Positions 50,713 through 61,304 of a DNA stretch of 64,000 bases are shown in pieces. Under the pieces are notes generated by a model. It was not told the DNA's origin, searched no databases, and was given only the letters and a program-made list of their open reading frames with translations. Every line of letters starts with the position of its first letter. Position 1 is the stretch's first letter. The translations under genes and the position numbers were made by a program. Source of the stretch: DAOTWA01 sp963702935 (GTDB taxonomy: Bacteria > Chloroflexota > Anaerolineae > Anaerolineales > Anaerolineaceae); contig OY969772.1 of NCBI GenBank assembly GCA_963702935.1, forward strand, positions 3,472,001 through 3,536,000, read 5' to 3'.

Positions 50713-50743
50713 GCCGAATGGCCTTTTAAGGAAAGGAGCCGGT

Positions 50744-50980
50744 GTGAAAGACTTAGTCGAATATATTGCTCGTTCCCTGGTCGAAGATCCTACCCAGGTA
50801 CAGGTGAGCCAGAATAAAGGCGGAAGCAAAGTCCACCTGGAGCTGAAGGTAGCCAAAGAGGACATGGGACGGGTGATTGGAAAGAGCGGTCGCGTGGCCA
50901 ATGCGATTCGCATCTTGTTGCGCGTGGCTGCCGCCCGGGATGGGAAGCAAGTCTCACTGGATGTGATCGAGCCTCGATGA
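50744..50980 (+). CDS. khpA: KH-domain RNA-binding protein KhpA
   Basis: A 78-residue type-II KH domain with the RNA-binding loop GRVIGKSGRVANAIR. KhpA pairs with KhpB/EloR in Gram-positives, affecting cell elongation and RNA chaperoning. GTG at 50744 follows AGGAG. It lies between rpsP and rimM, its usual place, and overlaps rimM by four bases (ATGA). Confidence 0.92.
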   Translation: MKDLVEYIARSLVEDPTQVQVSQNKGGSKVHLELKVAKEDMGRVIGKSGRVANAIRILLRVAAARDGKQVSLDVIEPR

Positions 50981-51531
50981 GACGCCGGCGCCTTTCTCCG
51001 GCTGAGACATCCTCGGACTTGCACCCCGAGGGCGATTTTGTCTATTTAGAGGTCGGCCATTTGCGGCGCACGCACGGGGTAAAGGGTGAGATCGTGCTGG
51101 ATATCCTCACCGATTTTCCTGAGCGGCTGCGCCAGGATACACAGGTCTTTGTGGGGCCTGAACACCTTGCCTTGCGCATCGCTTCGCGGCGCGCTTTCGA
51201 CCGGGCCTTGCTGGTTTCTTTCGAGGGATATACCGATTGCGATCAGGTCGGTCAGTTTCGCAATGAGCTGGTATACGTCCGCTCCGACCAGCTTCCACCT
51301 CTCCCGGAAGGCGAGTATTACCACCACCAATTGTTGGGCTTAACCGTCGTGGATGAGGAAGGGCACAGCCTGGGCAACCTGGCTGAAATCCTGGAAACGG
51401 GTGCAAACGACGTTTATGTCGTCAGGTCCTCAGAAGGAAAAGAAACCCTCATCCCTGCCATCCAAGAGGTCATTCTGGGGGTAGACCTGGAACGGGGTGA
51501 GCTACGCGTTCGTCTGATGGAATGGTCTTGA
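50977..51531 (+). CDS. rimM: 16S rRNA processing protein RimM
   Basis: A 184-residue maturation factor for the 30S head, acting with S19. It has the N-terminal RimM domain (VGHLRRTHGVKGEIVLDI) and the C-terminal PRC barrel (VVDEEGHSLGNLAEILETG and DVYVVRS). It overlaps khpA by ATGA. trmD, which often follows, is not here; dprA comes next. Confidence 0.94.
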   Translation: MRRRRLSPAETSSDLHPEGDFVYLEVGHLRRTHGVKGEIVLDILTDFPERLRQDTQVFVGPEHLALRIASRRAFDRALLVSFEGYTDCDQVGQFRNELVYVRSDQLPPLPEGEYYHHQLLGLTVVDEEGHSLGNLAEILETGANDVYVVRSSEGKETLIPAIQEVILGVDLERGELRVRLMEWS

Positions 51532-51541
51532 TGGGGCGATA

Positions 51542-51799
51542 ATGGCCATGGACTCCAGAGCATACTGGGTCGGCTTCAACCTGGTGAAAGGGATCGGCTC
51601 TGTTCGTCTGAAAGCGGCTCTCGATCATTTCTGGGGACCTGGCTGTCGCCTGGCAGGCGCCGGGCGAGGGCCTTTTGGCCGCCGGCCTCAGCCCCAAGAT
51701 CGTAGAGAACTTGCAGAAAATCCGCTCGCAAGTCGACCTGGAAAGAATTTGGGCGAATATCCAGAGCAAGGGGTTCGGCGTGCTGACCTGGGAGGATGA
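51542..51799 (+). CDS. dprA: DNA processing protein DprA, N-terminal part (frameshifted)
   Basis: The first 30 residues (MDSRAYWVGFNLVKGIGS to LDHF) are the start of DprA. From about 51632 the frame is wrong because of one extra base near TTCTGGGG (51629-51636); the remaining residues are nonsense. The other frame continues with GDLAVAWQAPGEGLL. Repaired length would be 371 residues (51542-52658), normal for DprA. Confidence 0.72.
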   Translation: MAMDSRAYWVGFNLVKGIGSVRLKAALDHFWGPGCRLAGAGRGPFGRRPQPQDRRELAENPLASRPGKNLGEYPEQGVRRADLGG

Positions 51800-52658
51800 A
51801 GCGTATCCTTCCCGTTTGAAGGAAATCGCCCAACCTCCTCCCGTGCTCTACGTGTGGGGATCGCTCCAGCCCCAGGATACCTGGGCGGTAGCCATCGTCG
51901 GGACGCGGCGCATCACTGCTTACGGACGCCAGGTGGCCGAAGACCTGGGCATTTTCCTGGCCCGTAACGGCGTGACCGTGGTCAGCGGGTTGGCGCGTGG
52001 CGTGGATGCGGTGGCGCACACAGCGGCCCTGAAAGGCCAGGGGAGGACCATCGCGGTATTAGGCTCCGGCGTGGACCGCATCTACCCTCCCGAGCATCGC
52101 CGCCTGGCAGAGCAGATTGCCGCGCAAGGGGCGGTGATCAGTGATTATGCCCCGGGAACTCCGCCGGATAGCGTCAATTTCCCTCCCCGCAACCGGATCA
52201 TCTCAGGCTTATCCCTGGCTACCGTCGTCGTCGAAGCCGGCCAGGAGAGCGGCGCCCTGATCACGGCTACCTTCGCCGCCGAGCAGGGGCGGGAAGTGTT
52301 CGCCGTGCCCGGCAATATTCTCAACGCGCAGAGCCGAGGGGCCAACCGGTTGATCCAGCAGGGCGCCCGGCCTTTGTTGCACCCTCAGGAAATCCTGGAA
52401 GCGCTGAATCTCACGCAGGTCAGCCAGCAGCAAGCTGCGCGTAGCCAGTTGCCCGCGGATGCAACCGAAGCGCGCTTGCTCAAAGTGATTGGCTGCGAGC
52501 CGTTGCACGTGGATGATATTCGGGCCCAATCGGGCCTGCCTATAGAAACCGTCTCTGCGACTCTGACGATCATGGAACTGAAGGGAATGGTCAGACAGGT
52601 AGGCGGGATGCATTATGTCGCGGTGCGTGAAGCCCGCGATGCTTACGAGGTAAATTAA
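51675..52658 (+). CDS. dprA: DNA processing protein DprA, main part (frameshifted)
   Basis: DprA/Smf loads RecA on single-stranded DNA taken up in transformation. The Rossmann-like domain has GTRRITAYGRQ, SGLARGVDAVAH, VLGSGVDRIYPPEH and FPPRNRIISGLS, and a C-terminal winged helix follows (EARLLKVIGCEPLHVDDI). Family sequence begins upstream at about 51633, after the indel. The stop overlaps the next start by one base (TAATG). Recombination partner recA is also in the window. Confidence 0.88.
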   Translation: MAAGLSPKIVENLQKIRSQVDLERIWANIQSKGFGVLTWEDEAYPSRLKEIAQPPPVLYVWGSLQPQDTWAVAIVGTRRITAYGRQVAEDLGIFLARNGVTVVSGLARGVDAVAHTAALKGQGRTIAVLGSGVDRIYPPEHRRLAEQIAAQGAVISDYAPGTPPDSVNFPPRNRIISGLSLATVVVEAGQESGALITATFAAEQGREVFAVPGNILNAQSRGANRLIQQGARPLLHPQEILEALNLTQVSQQQAARSQLPADATEARLLKVIGCEPLHVDDIRAQSGLPIETVSATLTIMELKGMVRQVGGMHYVAVREARDAYEVN

Positions 52659-53554
52659 TGGCCTTCGAACACTATTACGCAGTTATCATGGCGGGCGGCG
52701 GAGGCACGCGCCTTTGGCCCCTCTCGCGCAAGTCGCGCCCCAAGCAAATGTTGCGCTTATTCGACGAGCGCACGTTATTCCAGGTCACCGCGCAACGCTT
52801 GCAGGGCTTGTTCCCAGCCGGGCGGATCCTGGTGGTGACGGTTGCCGACCAGGCCGTCGAGCTACGCCAGCAATACCCCGAAATCCCGGCAGAGAACTTT
52901 TTGATCGAGCCTATGCCGCGCGGGACGGCTTCTGTGGTGGCGATGGCGGCGGCGGCGCTGCACAAGCGTGATCCTGAGGCAGTCATGGCGGTGTTGACCT
53001 CCGACCACTACATCCGCGACGAGGAATATTTCCGCAAGCTGTTGAGGAGCGCCCACGACGTGGCTATGGACGAATACCTGGTCACGCTGGGCATCGCGCC
53101 GACCTTCCCGGCCACCGGATACGGTTATATCCAACGCGGCGAGATGGTCTGGGACGTTCCAGGAGCAGCCCGTTTACCGGGTGCTGCGTTTCAAGGAAAA
53201 GCCGGACGAGATCCAGGCGCGCGCCATGCTGGCGGGCGGGGACCACGATTGGAATTCGGGCATGTTCGTTTGGAAGGTAGAGCGCATCCTGGCCGAGTTC
53301 GAACGGCAAATGCCGGAATTGTCTTCTGCCATGCAAGCTGTCGAAAGTGCCATGGGCACAGACGAGCAAACGGCTGTTTTGCAGCGCGTCTGGCCCGCAT
53401 TAAAAATAGAAACCATAGATTATGGTATTATGGAACGCGCCGAGCAAGTTGCGGTTGTGCCGGCTGCCGGGTTGGGATGGAGCGACGTGGGGAGCTGGGA
53501 CTCCCTGTTCGACGTGATCGACCCGGACCAGGAAGGCAACATCATCATGGGTGA
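52658..53554 (+). CDS. Mannose-1-phosphate guanylyltransferase, N-terminal part (frameshifted)
   Basis: The nucleotidyltransferase domain starts with IMAGGGGTRLWPLSRKSRPKQ-type sequence, and has LIEPMPRGTASVV and LTSDHYIRDEEYF, characteristic of GDP-mannose pyrophosphorylases (EC 2.7.7.13). The frame is right up to GYGYIQRGEMVWD; then one extra base near 53157 makes it nonsense until 53554. GDP-mannose feeds glycans and mannosylated lipids. TAATG overlap with dprA. Confidence 0.82.
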   Translation: MAFEHYYAVIMAGGGGTRLWPLSRKSRPKQMLRLFDERTLFQVTAQRLQGLFPAGRILVVTVADQAVELRQQYPEIPAENFLIEPMPRGTASVVAMAAAALHKRDPEAVMAVLTSDHYIRDEEYFRKLLRSAHDVAMDEYLVTLGIAPTFPATGYGYIQRGEMVWDVPGAARLPGAAFQGKAGRDPGARHAGGRGPRLEFGHVRLEGRAHPGRVRTANAGIVFCHASCRKCHGHRRANGCFAARLARIKNRNHRLWYYGTRRASCGCAGCRVGMERRGELGLPVRRDRPGPGRQHHHG

Positions 53555-53753
53555 GCAGCATATCGGCCTGGATACCAGCGGCTCTTTGGTATATGTAGGC
53601 GACGCCTGCCGGCTGATCGTGACCATCGGCGTGAAAAACCTTATCGTTGTGGATACAGGCGACGCTTTATTGATTTGTGATCGCGAGCAAGCCCAAAAGG
53701 TCAGGCAGTTAGTCACCCAGCTCAAGCACACAGATCGCAGCCAGTTTATTTAG
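53181..53753 (+). CDS. Mannose-1-phosphate guanylyltransferase, C-terminal part (frameshifted)
   Basis: Continues the gene above: FQEQPVYRVLRFKEKPDE (from about 53157), DHDWNSGMFVW, the conserved ALKIETIDYGIME region, GWSDVGSWDSL and the beta-helix end IVVDTGDALLI. The repaired protein has 364 residues, the usual short single-function form without the isomerase domain. The C-terminal piece alone cannot be active. Confidence 0.82.
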   Translation: MLRFKEKPDEIQARAMLAGGDHDWNSGMFVWKVERILAEFERQMPELSSAMQAVESAMGTDEQTAVLQRVWPALKIETIDYGIMERAEQVAVVPAAGLGWSDVGSWDSLFDVIDPDQEGNIIMGEQHIGLDTSGSLVYVGDACRLIVTIGVKNLIVVDTGDALLICDREQAQKVRQLVTQLKHTDRSQFI

Positions 53754-53764
53754 AAGGTGATCCG

Positions 53765-56083
<2,319 letters not shown>

Positions 56084-56210
56084 TCCTTGCAACGAACTTT
56101 GTATTCCTGAATTAGTTGCGCGAATCAGGAATATACTCTACAATACCTTAAAAGCGCATTAAATGGCGGGAAAGCCGGCGCAAGGGAGAAAAACTTTGAG
56201 GAGCATGAAC

Positions 56211-57293
56211 ATGGAAACGATACGTGAGCAGTTGAACAGACCCATCGTTGCTGCTGCAGTCGCATTCGTGGTTGGGCTGATCCTAGGGTGGATGTTGTTG
56301 GGCTGGGTGATCTTCCCGGTGCAGTGGACGGATGCTTCGGTACAGAATTTGCGCCCGGACTTGCAGCAAGATTACCTGCGCATGTCGATAACCTCCTTCA
56401 AGTCGACGGGAAACACGGCTTTGGCTCAGCAGCGTTGGAAGGAGCTTGGATCCAAGGCCTCGGACCTGTTGAGCCAGGTCCAGACCGACCCGCAAGATCT
56501 TTCTTCTGCGGACATCCTGAGCTTTGAGGCTGCCGCTCAAGGCACGGCAACCGTTCCAACCTTGCCGGCCGGCACCCCTGCTCAAGCCACTCCCGGCCAG
56601 GAAACCCCAACGGCTACGATGGCCGCTGGAGGGGTGATCACCGCGACCGCCACGCCGGCGGCGGGCGGCACGTCTCAGGGCGCCTTGCCGGTGATCCTGG
56701 GCGTCTTGTGCGTGCTCACCCTGGTGATCGCCGGGGCGCTGGTGTATATCTTCCTGATCCGCGGTCGCGGGCAGACGGGTGAGATGTCGCCGGCCCAACA
56801 AGCTCAGGAGCTTTCCAAGCAGGCCGAGCGCACTGATTTCGTTTCGCAAGGCCAGGAGCCGCCCGTTTCGCAATTTATGACCACCTATACGATGGGCGAC
56901 GACCTCTATGACGACTCCTTCAGCATCGATTCTCCCACAGGCGAGTTCCTGGGAGAGTGCGGGGTAGGCATCTCCGATACGATCGGGGTGGGAGATCCGA
57001 AGAAGGTGACCGCCTTCGAGGTGTGGTTGTTCGATAAGAATGACATTCAGACGGTGACGAAAGTGCTGATGAGCGCGCACGCCTTCGAGGATCAGAGCAT
57101 CCGCCAGCGCCTGGAATCCAAAGGTGAGCCAATCCTGGCGGAAGCGGGCAAGCACATCCTGCTCGAAACGGCCACGCTGCGCCTCGAAGCGCGCGTCGTG
57201 GATATGAATTACGGCTCGGGAGCCCTGCCGGTGAACAGCTTCTTCGACCGGCTGACCCTGGAGCTTTCTGTGTGGCCTAAGGCTGCGGCGTAA
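56211..57293 (+). CDS. Membrane protein of unknown function with two helices
   Basis: A 360-residue protein. Helix 1 lies near the N-terminus (IVAAAVAFVVGLILGWMLLG), followed by an outer region of about 130 residues with a Thr/Pro/Ala-rich linker. Helix 2 is VILGVLCVLTLVIAGALVYIF-like, and a cytoplasmic domain of about 170 residues ends the protein (YDDSFSIDSPTGEFLGECG, KKVTAFEVWLFDKNDI). I do not recognise the family. ATG at 56211 fits GAGGAG best; ATGs at 56163 and 56205 are alternatives. Confidence 0.72.
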   Translation: METIREQLNRPIVAAAVAFVVGLILGWMLLGWVIFPVQWTDASVQNLRPDLQQDYLRMSITSFKSTGNTALAQQRWKELGSKASDLLSQVQTDPQDLSSADILSFEAAAQGTATVPTLPAGTPAQATPGQETPTATMAAGGVITATATPAAGGTSQGALPVILGVLCVLTLVIAGALVYIFLIRGRGQTGEMSPAQQAQELSKQAERTDFVSQGQEPPVSQFMTTYTMGDDLYDDSFSIDSPTGEFLGECGVGISDTIGVGDPKKVTAFEVWLFDKNDIQTVTKVLMSAHAFEDQSIRQRLESKGEPILAEAGKHILLETATLRLEARVVDMNYGSGALPVNSFFDRLTLELSVWPKAAA

Positions 57294-57328
57294 GCGTTAT
57301 TTCTACCTTGCGAAAACCGATAAAACAA

Positions 57329-57355
57329 GAGACCCGGCGCCTGGCGCCGGGTCTC
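57329..57355 (-). terminator. Terminator of greA
   Basis: A 12-bp stem (57329-57340 with 57344-57355, arm GAGACCCGGCGC). On the minus strand it is followed by TTGTTTTATC. It lies 27 bases after the greA stop and between convergent genes. Confidence 0.75.
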
Positions 57356-57381
57356 ACTGCTTAAAAAGTGATCTGCGGACT

Positions 57382-57852
57382 TTATTCTATTTTGACGATT
57401 TTAAGCTGGATCTGCCCACCGGGTGTCTCTACTTCCACCAGGTCGCCGACGCGGCGGCCGAGCAGCGCCCGGCCGATGGGCGATTCGTGCGAGATACGCC
57501 CGTTGCGCGGGTCGGCTTCTTTGGGGCCTACCAGGTAATAGGTTTCAGGCTCGAAGCCTTCTTCTTGAATGGTAACGTGTGCGCCGACGTCCACTTCTTC
57601 ACGCTTCCCGCTGCTCTTCTCGTCGATGATGATCACGTTGCGGAGCACGTGCTCCAGCTCCTGGATGCGACCTTCGAGGAAGCCTTGCTCTTCTTTGGCG
57701 GAGATGTAATCCGCGTTCTCCGAGAGGTCGCCTTGCTGAATGGCTGCCCGCAAGCGTTGGGCAAGCTGTTCGCGGGCCGGGCCTTTCAGATATGCCAGCT
57801 CCTGGCGCAGACGCTCGGCGCCCTCAGCGGTCAGATAGGATCCTTCATTCAT
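57382..57852 (-). CDS. greA: Transcription elongation factor GreA
   Basis: A 156-residue protein. The N-terminal coiled coil has the tip acidic residues in SENADYISAKEEQ, which reach the polymerase active site to stimulate RNA cleavage. The C-terminal FKBP-like domain has SHESPIGRALLGRRVGD. The SD is GGAGTGA. Length is normal (about 158). It is a single gene with its own terminator. Confidence 0.95.
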   Translation of the reverse strand: MNEGSYLTAEGAERLRQELAYLKGPAREQLAQRLRAAIQQGDLSENADYISAKEEQGFLEGRIQELEHVLRNVIIIDEKSSGKREEVDVGAHVTIQEEGFEPETYYLVGPKEADPRNGRISHESPIGRALLGRRVGDLVEVETPGGQIQLKIVKIE

Positions 57853-57994
57853 AAATCACTCCATGATTTCTAGAATTGCTTTGATGACTTCACTTCACAA
57901 AAAATTATAACCGCAAAGAACACAAGGTCTTTTCAGCGCTATCCTTCCATCAGCCAGCTTCGTTTCGCACAAATCGCAAAATTTTACAGCACAG

Positions 57995-59146
57995 TCACGG
58001 AAGCACTGTGGGGTCGAACAGCTTCTGATGTTCTTCAATTGCATAACGGTCCGTCATGCCCGCGATGTAATCGCAGATGGTGCGTTCCAGGCCGCGCTCC
58101 TTCACCCATTCCTGGACGTGCTTGGGCATGATAGTCGCCTCAGCTTGATAAGCCTGGAACAGGTCGGTGAGGATCTTCTCCGCTTTGACCGCCATCCGAA
58201 CTACCCGATAATTTCTGTACATATTGGCGTACAGGAAATCTTTCAGCTCGCGGTTGCGGCGATGCATATCCTCGCTGAAGCCCACTATATTATAAGGCAA
58301 GCGTTGCAAGTCGTCTACAGTACGAGCGCCGCTCTCCCGCAGTCGCTGATCTGTGGATTGAATCATATCCGTCACCATGAGGCCGGTCAGGCGGCGGATG
58401 ATGCGGTGCCGGGTGAGATCATCCAGCTCACCGCCGCGCCAGCCGACGCTTTTTGACCCGATCTCCCACATAGACCTGCCTTCCAACATGCGGGCGGTGA
58501 TCATGCCGGAGCGCAGGCCGTCGTCCAGGTCGTGGTTCGTATAGGCAAGCTCATCGGCCACGTTGGTGATTTGCGCTTCCAGGTGTCCGCGCAGCTCGGG
58601 GTTGAACTCTTGCGCGTCCGATTTGTCGTATTCGCTCTCGTGCTTCACGATGCCTTCCAGCACCTCCCAGCTCAGATTCAAGCCGGGGAAATCCGGATAG
58701 CGATCCTCGAGCTGGGTGACGATGCGAAAGGAATGTTTATTGTGGTCGAAGCCGCCGAAATCGCGCATCAGGCGCGCCAGGGTGGCTTCACCGGAGTGGC
58801 CGAAGGGCGGGTGGCCCAGGTCGTGCGCCAGGCAAATGGTCTCGACCAGGTCTTCATTCGCGCCGAGCGCCCGGGCGATGGTGCGCCCGATCTGAGCCAC
58901 TTCCAGGGTGTGTGTCAGGCGCGTACGGTAATAATCGCCCTCGTAGTTGATAAACACCTGGGTCTTGTATTCCAGGCGGCGAAAGGCGGTGGTATGCAAG
59001 ATGCGGTCGCGGTCGCGCTGGAACACGGTGCGGTAATCGGGCTCTTCTTCAGGGTGAAGCCTGCCCCGCGTGTTCTTGCTGCGGAACCCGTAGGGCGCCA
59101 GGGTTTGGTCTTCAAAAGCCTCCAATTGTGAACGGCTGATTAGCAT
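57995..59146 (-). CDS. dgt: dGTPase-like HD-domain triphosphohydrolase
   Basis: A 383-residue protein of the dGTPase family (EC 3.1.5.1 type), cutting dNTP into deoxynucleoside and triphosphate. The metal motif HTLEV ... LAHDLGHPPFGHSGE is complete, preceded by RRLEYKTQVF. A C-terminal helical part has DDGLRSGMI. Nucleotide specificity may be broader than dGTP in this short class. It lies 23 bases downstream of the isopentenyl phosphate kinase gene on the same strand. Confidence 0.92.
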   Translation of the reverse strand: MLISRSQLEAFEDQTLAPYGFRSKNTRGRLHPEEEPDYRTVFQRDRDRILHTTAFRRLEYKTQVFINYEGDYYRTRLTHTLEVAQIGRTIARALGANEDLVETICLAHDLGHPPFGHSGEATLARLMRDFGGFDHNKHSFRIVTQLEDRYPDFPGLNLSWEVLEGIVKHESEYDKSDAQEFNPELRGHLEAQITNVADELAYTNHDLDDGLRSGMITARMLEGRSMWEIGSKSVGWRGGELDDLTRHRIIRRLTGLMVTDMIQSTDQRLRESGARTVDDLQRLPYNIVGFSEDMHRRNRELKDFLYANMYRNYRVVRMAVKAEKILTDLFQAYQAEATIMPKHVQEWVKERGLERTICDYIAGMTDRYAIEEHQKLFDPTVLP

Positions 59147-59169
59147 GGGGTTGCCTCCTGATTTTGCGC

Positions 59170-59967
59170 TTAAGCGTGGATGAGGGTGCCCGGCGATCCC
59201 CCCCCGAGGGCGTTGAAGAGATTCCCCTCTTGCACGCCGGAGAAAATCAACACTTCCAGGCCCGGGATCTCCTGCACCAGGGCCAACATACTTTCCACTT
59301 TATTCAACATCCCCCCGGTCACGTCGACCGCCGCCGAGCCGCGCAAAGCCATAGCAGATTGGGCCAGACTGGCGGGGGTGATGGTGGGGATCAGGCGCGT
59401 GTTTTGAGGATAATCTTCCCACACGCCCGCTTCGATGCCGGCCAGCAGGATACGTTGTGGGTTGAGCCGGGGCGCCAGGTAGAAGAACACGTCTTCCGTC
59501 GAGAGGATCGTGCCGCCCAGGCGCCGGTCGAAGGCCACGTCTCCGTTTACCAAGGGCACCAGCCCGGCATCCAAAGCGGCTTCTATCGGCGCAAGGTTCC
59601 AGCTCGTGATGCGGCCTGCCTGGCTGGCGGCGCAGGCGGAGGGAGGGAAAGCCACGACCGGCAAGCCGGCTGCCAGCAGCGCCTCCAGAACGATCTGGTT
59701 GAGCGCGCGCGCTTCCTTCCACACCTCGACGAATCCGCGCCATTGCGCCGGGCCGGAAACGCCCTGGCGCGTGGCGTATTTTTTGCCCGCCACGTGCCCA
59801 AACGAGCCTGATCCGTGGCCAAGCACCAGACCCAGCTCCGGGCGGCCTCGCAGAGCAGCAGCAATCTGCTCCGCCAGACCGGCGAGCGCCTCAGGACGGT
59901 GGGTGTGCGCGCGGTTCTTGTCCGTAATCAACGAGCCGCCGAGCTTGAGAAAGTAAAGAGGTCGCAT
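59170..59967 (-). CDS. Isopentenyl phosphate kinase
   Basis: A 265-residue amino-acid-kinase-fold protein starting MRPLYFLKLGGSLITDK. The catalytic His is in GHGSGSFGHVAGKKY. Further motifs are PLVNGDVAFD and VDVTGGMLNKVE. It phosphorylates isopentenyl phosphate to the diphosphate (EC 2.7.4.26), a step of the alternative mevalonate route of archaea and some Chloroflexota. ATG at 59967 is placed after AGGCGAAGA and an extended -10; an upstream in-frame ATG at 60054 would precede the promoter. Confidence 0.85.
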   Translation of the reverse strand: MRPLYFLKLGGSLITDKNRAHTHRPEALAGLAEQIAAALRGRPELGLVLGHGSGSFGHVAGKKYATRQGVSGPAQWRGFVEVWKEARALNQIVLEALLAAGLPVVAFPPSACAASQAGRITSWNLAPIEAALDAGLVPLVNGDVAFDRRLGGTILSTEDVFFYLAPRLNPQRILLAGIEAGVWEDYPQNTRLIPTITPASLAQSAMALRGSAAVDVTGGMLNKVESMLALVQEIPGLEVLIFSGVQEGNLFNALGGGSPGTLIHA

Positions 59968-59998
59968 TCTTCGCCTGGTTTTAAGAGTATCAGGGATG

Positions 59999-60007
59999 AT
60001 TATACCA
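59999..60007 (-). promoter_or_regulatory. Extended -10 for the isopentenyl phosphate kinase gene
   Basis: Minus strand TGGTATAAT (60007-59999), 31 bases before the ATG. The -35 region is weak (ACTTTT). Confidence 0.5.
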
Positions 60008-60026
60008 AAATAATATTTATGAAAAG

Positions 60027-60035
60027 TGTTATAAT
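60027..60035 (+). promoter_or_regulatory. Extended -10 for folE
   Basis: TGTTATAAT at 60027-60035, diverging from the minus-strand element 20 bases away. The leader to the folE start is about 125 bases with no clear hairpin. Confidence 0.45.
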
Positions 60036-60168
60036 AATTCGAATATGATGCCAATCGACTGGAAATGAAGGCCCTTCATTGAGTCAGTCGCGGGGGAGCA
60101 TTCACTAGCGAGAATTGTGAGAGGACTATGGACCAAACGTTTCGATTTATCAGGCGGCGGACTTGCTT

Positions 60169-60759
60169 ATGGACACCGTAATTGACGAAAATTCAGTCAA
60201 AAAAGCTGTAAAGGATATCCTGGTTGCGGTGGGGGAGGATCCCGAACGGCAGGGACTGGCGAGAACTCCCGAGCGTATCGCCAAAATGTACGGCGAGATC
60301 TTGGCCGGTTATCGTACAGACCCGGTTGCCCTGGTCAACGACGCCATTTTCGAGGAAGCATACGATGAGATGGTCATCGTGCGGGATATCGAGTTTTACA
60401 GCCTGTGTGAGCATCACATGCTGCCTTTCCTGGGGCGGGCTCACGTGGCTTACATGCCGAACGGACGGGTGATTGGCTTGTCCAAGATCCCCCGTATCGT
60501 GGATATGTTTGCGCACCGCCTGCAAGTGCAAGAGCGGATGACGCGCCAGATCGCGGACTTTATCGACGAGCTGCTGCACCCCAAAGGGGTAGCAGTGGTG
60601 GTGGAGGCCCTGCACCTGTGCGCGACCATGCGAGGGGTGCACAAGCACGACGCCCGCATGTCGACCTCTACCATGGTAGGCACCTTCCGAACGAACATGG
60701 CCACCCGCATGGAGTTCCTGGATAATATTTCCCGAGGGGCCGAGTCCCTGCACTTCTAA
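60169..60759 (+). CDS. folE: GTP cyclohydrolase I
   Basis: A 196-residue enzyme (EC 3.5.4.16) making dihydroneopterin triphosphate, the first pterin step. The zinc Cys and His are in SLCEHHMLPF and CATMRGVHKHD; LARTPERIAKMY and GRVIGLSKIPRIVDMF are family marks. ATG at 60169 (MDTVIDENS) is favoured over the TTG two codons earlier. It converges with folK, with stop codons overlapping by three bases. Confidence 0.95.
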   Translation: MDTVIDENSVKKAVKDILVAVGEDPERQGLARTPERIAKMYGEILAGYRTDPVALVNDAIFEEAYDEMVIVRDIEFYSLCEHHMLPFLGRAHVAYMPNGRVIGLSKIPRIVDMFAHRLQVQERMTRQIADFIDELLHPKGVAVVVEALHLCATMRGVHKHDARMSTSTMVGTFRTNMATRMEFLDNISRGAESLHF

Positions 60760-61304
60760 GCGGCGTTTGGCTTTCCTTCGTCGCTTCCTACCCTGGGGAG
60801 CGGATCGTCCGGGATGGATTCGCTCCCGAAATCGAAGTCGGGGTGGGGAAGCGCCCATACTTTCCCGGCCAGCTCCCTGGCGATCGTCGCCAGGGTCTGT
60901 CCGCTTTCGGGATGGGCCAGCTCCGGCAACAGCTCGGCCAACGGCAGGATCAGGAAAGGGCGCTCCCAAAGCTTGGGGTCGACTATCTCGCCATCGAAAA
61001 CGATAATATCCAGGTCGATGGGCCGGGGTGCGTCCTTCTCCGCGGTGCGGATGCGCCCCAGCCTGGCCTCGATGGGACGCAGAACTCCGAATTTGAGCTC
61101 ATCCACCGGCAGAGGAGTAAGGTATTCGACCGCTAGGTTGAGGAAATTTGGGCCGCGGCTGCCGACGGCGTGCGTCTCCCAGGGGATGGAGACGTTTCTT
61201 ATCCATCCCTGCGCGCGCAGGTGGCCCATCGCCAGGGGGATGTTTTCCCTTGGAGCGATGTTGGAACCCAGTACCAGGTAAGCCCGGTGGTTGAAGCGGT
61301 TCAT
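60756..61304 (-). CDS. folK: 2-amino-4-hydroxy-6-hydroxymethyldihydropteridine diphosphokinase
   Basis: A 182-residue HPPK (EC 2.7.6.3). It has the start YLVLGSNIAPRENI, the substrate loop RxxGPNFLN-like sequence (SRGPNFLNLAV) and the metal motif APRPIDLDIIVF. ATG at 61304 overlaps the folB stop by ATGA. Its upstream in-frame extension overlaps folB and is not used. The C-terminus is longer than E. coli FolK by about 20 residues. Confidence 0.93.
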   Translation of the reverse strand: MNRFNHRAYLVLGSNIAPRENIPLAMGHLRAQGWIRNVSIPWETHAVGSRGPNFLNLAVEYLTPLPVDELKFGVLRPIEARLGRIRTAEKDAPRPIDLDIIVFDGEIVDPKLWERPFLILPLAELLPELAHPESGQTLATIARELAGKVWALPHPDFDFGSESIPDDPLPRVGSDEGKPNAA

